In this document: positions 33,368-42,372 of the stretch, piece after piece
Numbering within the stretch: the stretch's first letter is position 1
Layout of the letters: every line of letters begins with the position of its first letter
Source of the DNA: Alkalicoccobacillus porphyridii
GTDB lineage: Bacteria; Bacillota; Bacilli; Bacillales; Bacillaceae_D
Length of the DNA: 64,000 bases
Direction: 5' to 3'
Assembly (NCBI RefSeq): GCF_007293315.1
Contig: NZ_VLXZ01000003.1
Location: 124,001-188,000 of the forward strand
The notes under the pieces: model-generated
The model's database searches: none
The model's input: the letters and a program-made list of their open reading frames with translations, nothing else
Told to the model about the DNA's origin: nothing
Made by a program: the position numbers and the translations under genes

Positions 33368-35098
33368 TTAGGCACCAGCGTAATCAAAATCAAACTGTGC
33401 ATGATGAAGGCGACTGTAGGCTCCTTTTTTCTGGAGCAATTCCTGATGAGTTCCTTCTTCTTCAATTCCGTTTTCAGTGACAACAAAGATCCGATCAGCT
33501 TCCTTAATCGTGGCCAAGCGGTGAGCGATAATAATGGTCGTACGCCCAACCGCAAGCTCAGCAAGAGCACTCTGAATTGCTGCTTCTGTTTCCGTATCTA
33601 AAGCAGATGTTGCTTCATCCAAGATGAGGATAGCAGGGTTTTTCAAGAACATACGGGCAATCGATAAGCGTTGCTTCTGCCCACCTGATAGCTTCACTCC
33701 ACGTTCGCCAATGAGTGTATCCAAGCCCTCTGGAAGAGACTTTATAATAGTTGTCATCTGCGCACGCTCTGCCGCTTCCCAGATTTCTTCATCTGTTGCA
33801 TCAAGCTTCCCATAGGCAATATTTTCTCTGATCGAAGCATCAAATAAAAACACATCCTGCTGCACCACACCGATTTGCTCTCTAAGAGAAGCCATCGTTA
33901 GATCATGTATATTGTAGTCATCAATGGATATTTCTCCATTATCGATCTCATAAAAACGTGGTAGCAAAGAACAAATCGTTGTTTTTCCGGCACCAGAAGG
34001 CCCAACAAGGGCAACTGTCTCTCCAGCTCTAATAGAGAAGTTGACGCCATTTAACACCTTATCCTTGTTTTCATAACCAAAGACGACATTCTTATATTCA
34101 ATGTCCCCCTTTAGCTTTTCCACATGGATTGCATTGGGGTTGTCTTCCTGTTCTGGCTTCATATTTAGTAGGTCGAGATAACGTCTAAACCCTGCAATAC
34201 CCTTTGGATACATTTCCATCACAGCATTTAGCTTGTTAATGGGACCAATCATTACATTCGCCAATAGAACAAAGGCAACAAATTCTCCATACGTTAGCTG
34301 TCCATTAATCACAAACCATGTTCCACATAATAAAACAAAGATTAAAAGAAACTTCATAACAATTTGGCTTGAAGCCGTATATTTTGCCATAATCTTATAG
34401 GCTTTAAGCTTTGAAGCACGGAATCCCTTGTTATTATGAGAGAATTTTTCAGATTCATGACCTTCATTTACAAATGCTTTGACCACACGAATACCTGTTA
34501 CATTATTTTCGACTCTCGAGTTAAAGTCGGCAATGCTAGAGAACATCCATGTCATTGCCACTGACATTTTCTTTCCAAAGAAGTACGTAAAAACAATCAG
34601 AAATGGTACAAGAACAAAGGTCATGACGGCAAGCTGCCAATTAATTGAAAGCATAATACCAAACGCACCAAGCAGCGTCATAATAGAAATTGCAACTTCT
34701 TCCGGACCATGGTGTGCTACCTCGCCAATATCCATTAAATCATTGGTTAAACGAGAAATTAAGTGACCCGTCTTTGTATTATCAAAATACTGAACCGATT
34801 GCTTTTGAATATGGTCAAATAATTCTCTACGCATGTCCGTTTCAATATTGATCCCTAACTTATGCCCCCAATATGTAATCACGTAATGGAAGCCACCATT
34901 AAAAATATATAAGGCCAATAAGCCAACTGCACTCCATAGGATAATCGTCCAGTTACCTGATGGAAGTAAGTTATCAATCACTTGATTAACAGCAAGCGGA
35001 AAAGCAAGTTCAAGCGCACCAGCTAAGATTCCGCAAAATAAGGTAAAAGCGAATAATCGTTTATATGGTTTATAATAGCTCATAAAAGCACGTAACAT
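33368..35098 (-). CDS. ABC exporter, fused permease-ATPase (half transporter)
   Basis: This type-IV exporter of 576 residues has six membrane helices over about 1-300, with 'QSVQYFDNTKTGHLISRLTNDL' in the intracellular coupling region. The nucleotide-binding domain follows: Walker A GPSGAGKTT near 372, Q-loop 'VVQQDVFLFD', signature LSGGQKQR, Walker B 'AILILDEATSALD' and switch 'IIIAHRLATI'. It works as a homodimer or pairs with a partner encoded elsewhere. Drug, lipid or peptide export is possible, as for the Bacillus YfiB/YknU group. It is a single gene with AAGGGG before its ATG and a perfect terminator. Confidence 0.92.
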   Translation of the reverse strand: MLRAFMSYYKPYKRLFAFTLFCGILAGALELAFPLAVNQVIDNLLPSGNWTIILWSAVGLLALYIFNGGFHYVITYWGHKLGINIETDMRRELFDHIQKQSVQYFDNTKTGHLISRLTNDLMDIGEVAHHGPEEVAISIMTLLGAFGIMLSINWQLAVMTFVLVPFLIVFTYFFGKKMSVAMTWMFSSIADFNSRVENNVTGIRVVKAFVNEGHESEKFSHNNKGFRASKLKAYKIMAKYTASSQIVMKFLLIFVLLCGTWFVINGQLTYGEFVAFVLLANVMIGPINKLNAVMEMYPKGIAGFRRYLDLLNMKPEQEDNPNAIHVEKLKGDIEYKNVVFGYENKDKVLNGVNFSIRAGETVALVGPSGAGKTTICSLLPRFYEIDNGEISIDDYNIHDLTMASLREQIGVVQQDVFLFDASIRENIAYGKLDATDEEIWEAAERAQMTTIIKSLPEGLDTLIGERGVKLSGGQKQRLSIARMFLKNPAILILDEATSALDTETEAAIQSALAELAVGRTTIIIAHRLATIKEADRIFVVTENGIEEEGTHQELLQKKGAYSRLHHAQFDFDYAGA

Positions 35099-35230
35099 TT
35101 ATGTTCCCCTTCTCTTACATCTGATATTCATTCTCAATTATATTCTACGCTACTCATATTTACTTGGCAATAACTAGTTTGGGAAGAAGTGAAGATTTAG
35201 GGAGTAACTCTGAACGTAAGGTATTCACAG

Positions 35231-35274
35231 AAAAAGAATCCGAACAACGTTTTCATACCGTTGCTCAGATTCTC
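35231..35274 (-). terminator. Terminator of the pyrimidine degradation operon
   Basis: On the minus strand AGAATCtGAgCAACG pairs with CGTTGttCgGATTCT, followed by TTTTTCTG. It lies 23 bases after the last gene of the operon. Confidence 0.85.
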
Positions 35275-35296
35275 AAATAATTCAAATGCTCTCTTT

Positions 35297-36652
35297 CTAT
35301 GAATATGCTTGAATGACTTCTTTTATGGTTCCAATTAAAAAACGCAAGTCCTCCTCTGTTGATGTTAAAGGGGGAGCAACGATTAATACATTTCCACCTT
35401 CCGGAACAGTATCACTATTTTTTCCAATAATGAGACCCTTCTTCTGGCAGGCAGCAACTATTGCTTTCATTGTCGCATCTGACGCTGGCTGCTTACTTTC
35501 TTTATTTGTCACTAGTTCAATCCCATACAGAAAGCCAATGCCTCGAACATCACCAATAATAGAAAGCTCACTCAATTGGTGTAACTCAGATAGAACCGTT
35601 TCCTCTAACTCCTCCACTCGTTCTACAATCTCTTTACGCTCTATAATATCAATAGCTTTTAATGCAACGGCACATGAAGCAGGATGTCCCCCATATGTGG
35701 AGATATGTCGAAAATGGTTATCGGTAGAGCTCTCTTTAAATGAATCGTAAATACTATGCTTTACACAGGTTGCGCCTAATGGCAAATAACCACTTGTTAA
35801 ACCTTTTGCCAAAGTGATGATGTCTGGTTTGAAGTGCTCAGCATGTAAATGACCAAACATTTTGCCCGTACGCCCAAAGCCGGATACTACCTCATCAAGG
35901 ATTAATAAGACATTATACTTATCACAGATTTCTCGAACTCGGTCAAAATATAAAGAAGTTTGAGGATAAAGTACACCTCCACCGGAGATAACTGGCTCCA
36001 TAATAAATGCTGCTACAGTTTCCGGCCCTTCCCAGAGAATCGTCTGTTCAAGATAATTTGCTGTCAACTCATCATCCCTCTCAAAATTTCCGAAGCTTGA
36101 ACGATAAGCATAAGGTGGCGGAACATGTAAAAATCCCGGAGCCGGCGGGTCGTATTTCATCTTGCGGTTAGCCTGTGCTGTCGCACTCAGGGCACCCAAA
36201 GAGTTCCCATGATAGGCACGATAACGCGAGATGATTTTGAACTTCTCAGGATTTCCAGTCTGTTTGTGATGTTGTCTGGCGATTTTAAAAGCCGTTTCAT
36301 TTGCATCTGAACCACCATTGGAGAAAAACGTTCGATACCCACCAAGAAGGTGATCAAGCTTTTCAGCTAGATCAATCGCTGGTTGATGACCAAACGTCAG
36401 AGGAAAATAAGCAAGTTGACTCATTTGCTCGGTAGCAGCTTCAATCAATTCTGTTTGACCATAGCCTAGATTTAAGCACCATAATCCCGATACACCGTCC
36501 ATAAATCGATTTCCGTTCGTATCCGTAAACCACGACCCCTCACCCTTCTCGGCAATAAAAGGCACTGCGTCGGGATGGTAACGATGAAAGGCATGCCATA
36601 AAGACGATTGATCCTTTTCCTCCAATGTTTTGTTCATCGGCGTATTCATCAT
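35297..36652 (-). CDS. Omega-amino acid (beta-alanine) aminotransferase
   Basis: This class-III PLP aminotransferase has 451 residues. 'FSNGGSDANETAFKIAR' is the phosphate-binding region, 'LILDEVVSGFGRTGKMFG' has the Asp that binds the PLP nitrogen, and 'DIITLAKGLTSGYLPLGA' contains the Schiff-base Lys near residue 283. As the last gene of an operon that makes beta-alanine and 3-aminoisobutyrate from uracil and thymine, its most likely role is transamination of these to malonate or methylmalonate semialdehyde, with pyruvate or 2-oxoglutarate as acceptor. It lies 15 bases after the ureidopropionase gene. Confidence 0.9.
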   Translation of the reverse strand: MMNTPMNKTLEEKDQSSLWHAFHRYHPDAVPFIAEKGEGSWFTDTNGNRFMDGVSGLWCLNLGYGQTELIEAATEQMSQLAYFPLTFGHQPAIDLAEKLDHLLGGYRTFFSNGGSDANETAFKIARQHHKQTGNPEKFKIISRYRAYHGNSLGALSATAQANRKMKYDPPAPGFLHVPPPYAYRSSFGNFERDDELTANYLEQTILWEGPETVAAFIMEPVISGGGVLYPQTSLYFDRVREICDKYNVLLILDEVVSGFGRTGKMFGHLHAEHFKPDIITLAKGLTSGYLPLGATCVKHSIYDSFKESSTDNHFRHISTYGGHPASCAVALKAIDIIERKEIVERVEELEETVLSELHQLSELSIIGDVRGIGFLYGIELVTNKESKQPASDATMKAIVAACQKKGLIIGKNSDTVPEGGNVLIVAPPLTSTEEDLRFLIGTIKEVIQAYS

Positions 36653-36667
36653 GCTACAAGCCCCCCT

Positions 36668-37903
36668 TTATAACAATTCCGTCAATTCAAGCACGGTTTC
36701 TAATAATACGTTTGCCCCGTTTTCACATTCCTCCCAGGTCGTGAATTCATCCTCATCATGACTTTTTCCACCTGCGCTCGGAACAAAGATCATAGCCGTT
36801 GGTAACAAGGAAGCAATAAACTGGGCATCGTGCCCCGCACCACTTACCATCTGTTTATAGGATAAATTTAATGAATCGGCTGATTTCTCAATAATTTGTC
36901 CTAGCTTTTGATCAAACCACACTGTTTCTCTAGACCATAGTTTCTTTGTAGAATATGAGCATACCCCGTCCATCGAATCTATTACGTTACCTAGAATTTG
37001 TTCCACCTTCTGTAATATGGCTTCCTCTCGATGCCTTGCTTCTACAGTAAAAACAACTTTATTTGGAATCACCGTATGAACATTCGGATAGACGTTAAAT
37101 CGCCCCATGGTGTAAACCAACGTCTCATCTATATTTCCTAAACCCTGATGAAGCTCAGTTAGACATTGATTCGCTGCTGTTAATGCGTCTTTTCTCATAT
37201 GCTGTGGGGTGGTTCCTGCGTGGTTCGATTCACCAGTAATCTCTATTTCATAGCAAACCATGCCTACGACGCATTCAACTGCACCAATTTGCAAGGACTC
37301 TGCTTCTAAGATTGGACCTTGTTCAATGTGAAGCTCCAAAAAAGCCTTTCCTTGTGTAAGGCGATTTTCAATTGATCCCTCAAATCCACTGTTGCTTAAT
37401 GCCTCGGCAAATGACATTCCCTCTGTATCTGTTTTCTTCATCATCGTATTCTTATCAAACTTTCCAGCAATCACACCAGATGCCATCATTGAAGGCTCAA
37501 ATCGGGCTCCTTCTTCATTTGTAAAATTAACAATGATAAGCGAACATGCCGGCTTCAGATTATGCTCAACAAAGGTACGAGCAATTTCCAATCCAGCGAT
37601 TACGCCAAGTACCCCATCAAAACGACCGCCTTTTTTGACCGAATCAAGATGAGACCCTATATAAATCGCTGGCTGGTCAGGATCCTCTCCTTCTAATTTG
37701 CTATACATAGTACCTAAATCATCAACGCTCACTTGCATGTTTAGTGACTCACATTCGGTGCGGAAATATTCTCTAGCCTGTACGTCATCCTCCGTTAGTG
37801 AAAGTCTAGTCACTCCCTCATTTTCGGTCGCTCCAAATGAAGAGAATGTTTCAAGTGTTTGTCGTAATTGTGTTCCATTAATAGCTAGCTTCTGTTGTTT
37901 CAT
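36668..37903 (-). CDS. Beta-ureidopropionase (N-carbamoyl-beta-alanine amidohydrolase, M20 type)
   Basis: This Zn-dependent amidase of the hydantoinase/carbamoylase family has 411 residues. Metal ligands are visible: His in 'GSHLDSV' near 83, Asp in 'GRFDGVLGVIAGLEIAR', Glu in 'NFTNEEGARFEP', His in 'LELHIEQGPILE' and a C-terminal His in 'SGAGHDAQ'. The dimerisation lid 'GESNHAGTTPQHMRKDAL' is also typical. In this operon it should hydrolyse N-carbamoyl-beta-alanine or N-carbamoyl-3-aminoisobutyrate to the amino acid, CO2 and NH3. An L-carbamoylase or allantoate role is less likely because of the context. Its ATG overlaps the stop of the upstream small gene by 4 bases (ATGA). Confidence 0.9.
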   Translation of the reverse strand: MKQQKLAINGTQLRQTLETFSSFGATENEGVTRLSLTEDDVQAREYFRTECESLNMQVSVDDLGTMYSKLEGEDPDQPAIYIGSHLDSVKKGGRFDGVLGVIAGLEIARTFVEHNLKPACSLIIVNFTNEEGARFEPSMMASGVIAGKFDKNTMMKKTDTEGMSFAEALSNSGFEGSIENRLTQGKAFLELHIEQGPILEAESLQIGAVECVVGMVCYEIEITGESNHAGTTPQHMRKDALTAANQCLTELHQGLGNIDETLVYTMGRFNVYPNVHTVIPNKVVFTVEARHREEAILQKVEQILGNVIDSMDGVCSYSTKKLWSRETVWFDQKLGQIIEKSADSLNLSYKQMVSGAGHDAQFIASLLPTAMIFVPSAGGKSHDEDEFTTWEECENGANVLLETVLELTELL

Positions 37904-38127
37904 ACGAGTCTCCTCTCATTCGCTAATTGGAGAGAAAGGATCGTTGTGAGATATTTCCTTGCATTCGCGTTTCCTAAAACGAGAGTAACCAATTCAGATT
38001 CCTCTGGCTTTTTCATCAAAACATCCGTTCCATTTAAGTGGTCCCTCATGTTATAAATCTGGTAGCCCTGCTCCAACAGCTGCTCAATTTCCTGCTTCTC
38101 GCTTATATACTGCAAATACTCAGCCAT
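37900..38127 (-). CDS. Small unknown protein of the pyrimidine degradation operon (75 aa)
   Basis: This small soluble protein has an N-terminal helical stretch 'YLQYISEKQEIEQLLEQGYQI' and a second half 'GTDVLMKKPEESELVTLVLGNANARKYLTTILSLQLANERR'. The pattern suggests an alpha-beta-beta-alpha miniature fold. It has no membrane segment and no cysteine. I do not recognise a family. It lies 12 bases after the permease gene and overlaps the ureidopropionase start by ATGA, so translation is coupled and expression with the pathway is certain if the operon is transcribed. A regulatory, chaperone or transporter-modulating role is only a guess. Confidence 0.75.
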   Translation of the reverse strand: MAEYLQYISEKQEIEQLLEQGYQIYNMRDHLNGTDVLMKKPEESELVTLVLGNANARKYLTTILSLQLANERRLV

Positions 38128-38139
38128 TTACCTTCCTCC

Positions 38140-39618
38140 TCATAGCGACTGATGTTTTATTTCTTCAACCAGCAGCTCATTAGCTTCATCTGTCTCATCA
38201 ATGGTCCAATCTCTACCCACTGATAGCCCTAAAAAAAGTTCGTCCTTTGGATTCTCGAGCTCTGCTTGTTTGTAGATTTGAAACCACCAATACTTTGCAC
38301 TTACGTAATATAACAATCCCCCAGTCACAAAGCCGACCAAGTAGGAGTAGCTAGGCACGAATAAGGATACACTTCCACCAATGATCCAAGATAACAAACC
38401 AGCTAGGTTCAATCCGTTCCAGTAGTGATATTGACCTTTTTCTTCATAAAGCTCAGTTACATTCACTCGCCTTTTACGAATGAAGTAATAATCACTTACC
38501 AAAATACCTACAATAGCAGCTAAGATGCCACCTACAACTAACAAAGCAGGTACAATAATCGCAAACAAATTCCAAGGCTGAACAAGCACCCCGATCACCC
38601 CGGCAATGAGTACACCTATCCAATGAGGTACACGAGGACCCCCAACATTTGAGAATATTGTAGCCGCAGGAATTAAATTAGCTGACGTATTTGTTGACCA
38701 TTGTGCCAATGCAATCATCAGCATTAACACCCCGAGTATCAGAACATTACTTGTTGTCTCAAGCAATGCATCAACAGGGTTAGAGATTGAAACAGCAATA
38801 TAAGAGACCGCTCCAACAATGACCATAAAGGTATGAACCACTGGCATCGCTATTAAGCTGCCAATCAATTGTCCTTTATTACGTTTAAACCAGCTCCTTT
38901 CATACTTTGGTGCTTTAATAAACCTGGATATGGAGGGCATATCGGCAGCTAAGGTTCCCCAGAAGCCCATAGTGGCCATCGCAATCACAGCAAACGAACC
39001 AACTACTGCCGTTCCCGTCACCGGGTTCTCGACCCAACCCCAAATGTCCCTCCCCGCAATCTGCGCTTGTTCTGATAAGGCTAAGTACATCCAACCAGAT
39101 ATAATCACAATAATAGGAGCTGCCAAATTGGCAAACCTTTCTACCGCCTTAATTCCAAAGGCTGTATTAAAAAGCTGAAGAGCAGCAAAGATGAGAAAAC
39201 AGAGGAACCATTGATCGACCCCAAAAACCATAACTAAAATGGCGTTGATTCCTGTGGCACCAAAGAAGGTATTCACACCAAACCAGCAGGAGGCTACAAA
39301 TCCTCTCATTATGGAAGGAATATGTGTGCCAATTGTGCCAAACGGAGCTCTTAAATAAACGGGGAAAGATAATCCATGTTCAATTCCGATATCTCCCGTT
39401 AACGTCATACAAATACCAATGCCAAGAGAACCGACAAGTGTTGCCAATATGACAAGGTGAAGTGGGAGCTGTTGAATCCCATCTCCTCCAATAGCAAATG
39501 CCGCTAAGACAACTGCCATACTCACCCAAAGAATGGCAAAGCCAGTGGTACTCATTTTTCGACCTTGCTGAGAAACAGGAAACAAATCAGGAGACTTCAA
39601 ATACCCTCGTTTGGACAT
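38140..39618 (-). CDS. NCS1 family nucleobase:cation symporter (uracil/thymine or hydantoin permease)
   Basis: This twelve-helix permease of 492 residues is of the NCS1 family (Mhp1, PucI, FurE relatives). It has 'LPLHLVILATLVGSLGIGICMTLTGDIGIEHGLSFPVYLRAPFG' in TM1-2, 'GFVASCWFGVNTFFGATGINAIL' in TM3, and 'ALAQWSTNTSANLIPAA', the conserved Na+/substrate region of TM8. In this operon it should import uracil, thymine or dihydropyrimidines. GAGAGG lies about 10 bases before ATG 39618; the longer frame upstream lacks a ribosome binding site. It lies 41 bases after the dihydropyrimidinase gene. Confidence 0.9.
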   Translation of the reverse strand: MSKRGYLKSPDLFPVSQQGRKMSTTGFAILWVSMAVVLAAFAIGGDGIQQLPLHLVILATLVGSLGIGICMTLTGDIGIEHGLSFPVYLRAPFGTIGTHIPSIMRGFVASCWFGVNTFFGATGINAILVMVFGVDQWFLCFLIFAALQLFNTAFGIKAVERFANLAAPIIVIISGWMYLALSEQAQIAGRDIWGWVENPVTGTAVVGSFAVIAMATMGFWGTLAADMPSISRFIKAPKYERSWFKRNKGQLIGSLIAMPVVHTFMVIVGAVSYIAVSISNPVDALLETTSNVLILGVLMLMIALAQWSTNTSANLIPAATIFSNVGGPRVPHWIGVLIAGVIGVLVQPWNLFAIIVPALLVVGGILAAIVGILVSDYYFIRKRRVNVTELYEEKGQYHYWNGLNLAGLLSWIIGGSVSLFVPSYSYLVGFVTGGLLYYVSAKYWWFQIYKQAELENPKDELFLGLSVGRDWTIDETDEANELLVEEIKHQSL

Positions 39619-39659
39619 GTGAACACAACCTCTCATTTGCAATCTATTTAGTTTTTTTG

Positions 39660-41075
39660 TTACACATGCTCTGCTATAGCCGCATTTCTTAATGATTGAC
39701 CGTATTTAGCTCGTTTGATATAGGTTCCATCTCCAACTGTTCCTTTGTATTCATTGTCCTGAATAATGACCTTCCCTTTTGACAATACCACCTCTACAGC
39801 TCCCTTCACTTGCTTCCCTTCAAACGCGTTATAGTCAACCTTCATATGATGTGTCTCGCTGGATATCGTTCGAACAACAAACGGATTAAAGATAACAAGA
39901 TCTGCATCTGCCCCAATTGAAATTGAGCCCTTTTTAGGATAAAGCCCAAAGAGTTTAGCCGCCCGGGTTGACGTCACATCTACAAATTGATTCAAGTTAA
40001 TTTTGCCCTCTGCCACACCCTCTGAATACAAAATACTCATGCGGTCTTCAATCATCGGCCCACCATTTGGTATCTTTGTAAAGTCGTCTATACCGAGTTC
40101 TTTTTGTCCTTTGAAGTCAAAGGAGCATTGGTCACTACCTATTGTTTGTAATCCCCCCGTACGTAAGGCATTCCATAATACGTCTTGATGCTTTTTTTCA
40201 CGTAAGGGTGGTGACCACACATACTTTGCCCCTTCGAAATCTGGTTTCCTTAGCTCATCTATATCAAGTGTCAGATACTGCGGGCACGTCTCCCCCCAAA
40301 TATCTGCTCCTGCACGACGAGCACGTTCGATCTGTTTTACCGCTTCCTCGCAGCTTACATGAACAACATAGAGCTGCGAGGAAGCCAGTGCCGTTAACTG
40401 ACATGCACGACCTGTAGCTTCCCCTTCTGCTTCTACCGGTCGCGTTAAGGCATGATAAATCGGATCCGTTTGACCATTTGCTAATGCCTCTTTTGTTAGA
40501 TAATCAATGACATCTCCATTTTCCGCGTGCACCATTACAAGCGCACCTAGCTCTTTTGCTTTTAGTAACGTACGAAATAAAGTTGCATCATCCGCTTGAA
40601 AGACATCTTTGTATGCCATAAATACCTTAAACGATGTAATTCCTTCCTCTTCAATCACCATTGGTAGCTCTGTTAATACTTCATCTGACATTTCTCCAAT
40701 CATCAAATGAAAGCTATAGTCAATCGCTGCTTTTCCCTTTGATTTTTTGTGCCAGTTTTTAATCGCTTTATTAAGCGGCTTGCCCTTTTCTGTCAAACAG
40801 AAGTCTACAATGGTGGTTGTGCCACCAAACGCGGCCGCCGTTGTTCCCGATGTGAAATCATCCTTTGTCACCGTTCCTCCAAAGGGCATGTCTAAATGTG
40901 TATGTGGATCGACTCCCCCCGGAAATATGTAGCAGCCTTCTGCATCTATAACAGTGGCGTCACTTAGAGGAAATCCACTTCCAATAGCCGAGATTTGCTC
41001 TCCTTCAATTAAAATATCAGCTTCATATGTGTCTGACGCCGTGACAATAATTCCATTCCGAATAATGGTTTTCAT
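39660..41075 (-). CDS. hydA: Dihydropyrimidinase (hydantoinase)
   Basis: This 471-residue cyclic amidohydrolase has a binuclear metal centre: 'DPHTHLDMPFGGT' (His58, His60), the carboxylated Lys in 'TSFKVFMAYKD' near 150, His in 'VMVHAENGDVI', His in 'LYVVHVSCEEA' and Asp in 'TIGSDQCSFD'. 'GANVV'-type small-domain strands frame the barrel. It opens 5,6-dihydrouracil or dihydrothymine to the N-carbamoyl-beta-amino acid, the second step of reductive pyrimidine breakdown; hydantoins are also likely substrates. It lies 11 bases after preA. Confidence 0.93.
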   Translation of the reverse strand: MKTIIRNGIIVTASDTYEADILIEGEQISAIGSGFPLSDATVIDAEGCYIFPGGVDPHTHLDMPFGGTVTKDDFTSGTTAAAFGGTTTIVDFCLTEKGKPLNKAIKNWHKKSKGKAAIDYSFHLMIGEMSDEVLTELPMVIEEEGITSFKVFMAYKDVFQADDATLFRTLLKAKELGALVMVHAENGDVIDYLTKEALANGQTDPIYHALTRPVEAEGEATGRACQLTALASSQLYVVHVSCEEAVKQIERARRAGADIWGETCPQYLTLDIDELRKPDFEGAKYVWSPPLREKKHQDVLWNALRTGGLQTIGSDQCSFDFKGQKELGIDDFTKIPNGGPMIEDRMSILYSEGVAEGKINLNQFVDVTSTRAAKLFGLYPKKGSISIGADADLVIFNPFVVRTISSETHHMKVDYNAFEGKQVKGAVEVVLSKGKVIIQDNEYKGTVGDGTYIKRAKYGQSLRNAAIAEHV

Positions 41076-41086
41076 CGTTATCCCTC

Positions 41087-42361
41087 CTAAGAATTTGAAG
41101 CATGTAAGGTGTTCATAGCCGTTTGCCTTTCATTCCACGAGAGTGGCGGTAAACCATTTGCTACCTTGACCATATCAATGACCCCATCTACCGGACAAAC
41201 AATGGAACAAAGATTACAACCTACGCACTCGTCCTCATTTACCAATAAATACGATTTCCCAGCTCCATCTTTATAGCGGCTGATGCATTGATGCGCGGTA
41301 TCCTCGCAGGCTATTTGACATTTATTACAGTTGATACAGGTCTCTGTGTTGATACGGGCAATGATTTGATGGTTGAGATTAACATTGCCCCAATCCGAAT
41401 ATTTGTGGACCGAACGACCGATTAGCTGATCCACCGAATCAAGCCCTTTATCATCTAAATAATTACTCAAACCATCAATCATATCCTCAACGATTCGAAA
41501 ACCGTGATGCATGGCCGCTGTACACACTTGAATATTCGAGGCACCCATTAACATAAACTCCACAACATTCTGCCAGTTCGAGATGCCACCAATTCCTGAT
41601 ATGGGTACGGTTACTCGCTCGTTTTTAGCACACTCTGCGAGCATGTGAAGTGCAATGGGTTTCACTGCAGGACCACAATACCCCCCATGAGTTCCGATGC
41701 CATCAACATTTGGAACGGTATCCCATGTATGAATGTCCACCGCTGCTAAGCTATTCATTGTGTTGATGAGACTAATAGAATCGGCCCCACCCTGAACGGC
41801 CGCTTCCGCTGTGGCAGTGATGTCCGTAATATTTGGCGTAAGCTTAACGATGACAGGTGTCTCTGCTACCTCCTTAACCCAATAAGTCTGCTGTTCAACT
41901 AAGGCTGGCACTTGACCTGATGCTGCCCCCATTCCTCGTTCAGCCATTCCATGCGGACATCCGAAGTTTAGTTCTAATCCATCCACCCCAACCGCTTCCA
42001 CTTGTTTGACAATCTCATGCCACTTTTCTTGCTGCGGCTCTACCATTAATGACGCAACAATTGCCCGATCCGGAAACCTTTTTTTGGTTTCGGCAATCTC
42101 ACGCAAATTCACCTCAAGCGGTCGATCGCTAATGAGCTCAATATTATTAAACCCAGCAACCCTCTGCCCATTAAAGGAAACAGCAGCAAAGCGAGAGGTG
42201 GAATTAATAATCGGTTCTCCAAGCGTTTTCCAAACAGCCCCACCCCAGCCAGCCTCGAACGCTCGCTGTACTTGGTAACCTGAGTTTGTTGGTGGAGCAC
42301 TGGCCAGCCAAAACGGATTAGGTGATGAAATCCCAGCAAGATTGCTATATAAATCTGCCAT
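41087..42361 (-). CDS. preA: NAD-dependent dihydropyrimidine dehydrogenase subunit PreA
   Basis: This 424-residue protein has an N-terminal FMN-binding TIM barrel like dihydroorotate dehydrogenase ('NPFWLASAPPTNSGYQVQRAFEAGWGGAVWKTLG', 'LELNFGCPHGMAERGMG', 'VKLTPNITDI', 'SGIGGISNWQNVVEFMLMGAS'). A C-terminal pair of 4Fe-4S clusters follows ('CINCNKCQIACED', 'CVGCNLCSIVCPVDG'). With PreT it reduces uracil and thymine to the 5,6-dihydro forms. The catalytic cysteine equivalent lies in 'FGCPHG'. GGGGG lies 7 bases before ATG 42361, preferred over a GTG two codons upstream. It lies 11 bases after preT. Confidence 0.94.
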   Translation of the reverse strand: MADLYSNLAGISSPNPFWLASAPPTNSGYQVQRAFEAGWGGAVWKTLGEPIINSTSRFAAVSFNGQRVAGFNNIELISDRPLEVNLREIAETKKRFPDRAIVASLMVEPQQEKWHEIVKQVEAVGVDGLELNFGCPHGMAERGMGAASGQVPALVEQQTYWVKEVAETPVIVKLTPNITDITATAEAAVQGGADSISLINTMNSLAAVDIHTWDTVPNVDGIGTHGGYCGPAVKPIALHMLAECAKNERVTVPISGIGGISNWQNVVEFMLMGASNIQVCTAAMHHGFRIVEDMIDGLSNYLDDKGLDSVDQLIGRSVHKYSDWGNVNLNHQIIARINTETCINCNKCQIACEDTAHQCISRYKDGAGKSYLLVNEDECVGCNLCSIVCPVDGVIDMVKVANGLPPLSWNERQTAMNTLHASNS

Positions 42362-42372
42362 ATACACTCCCC

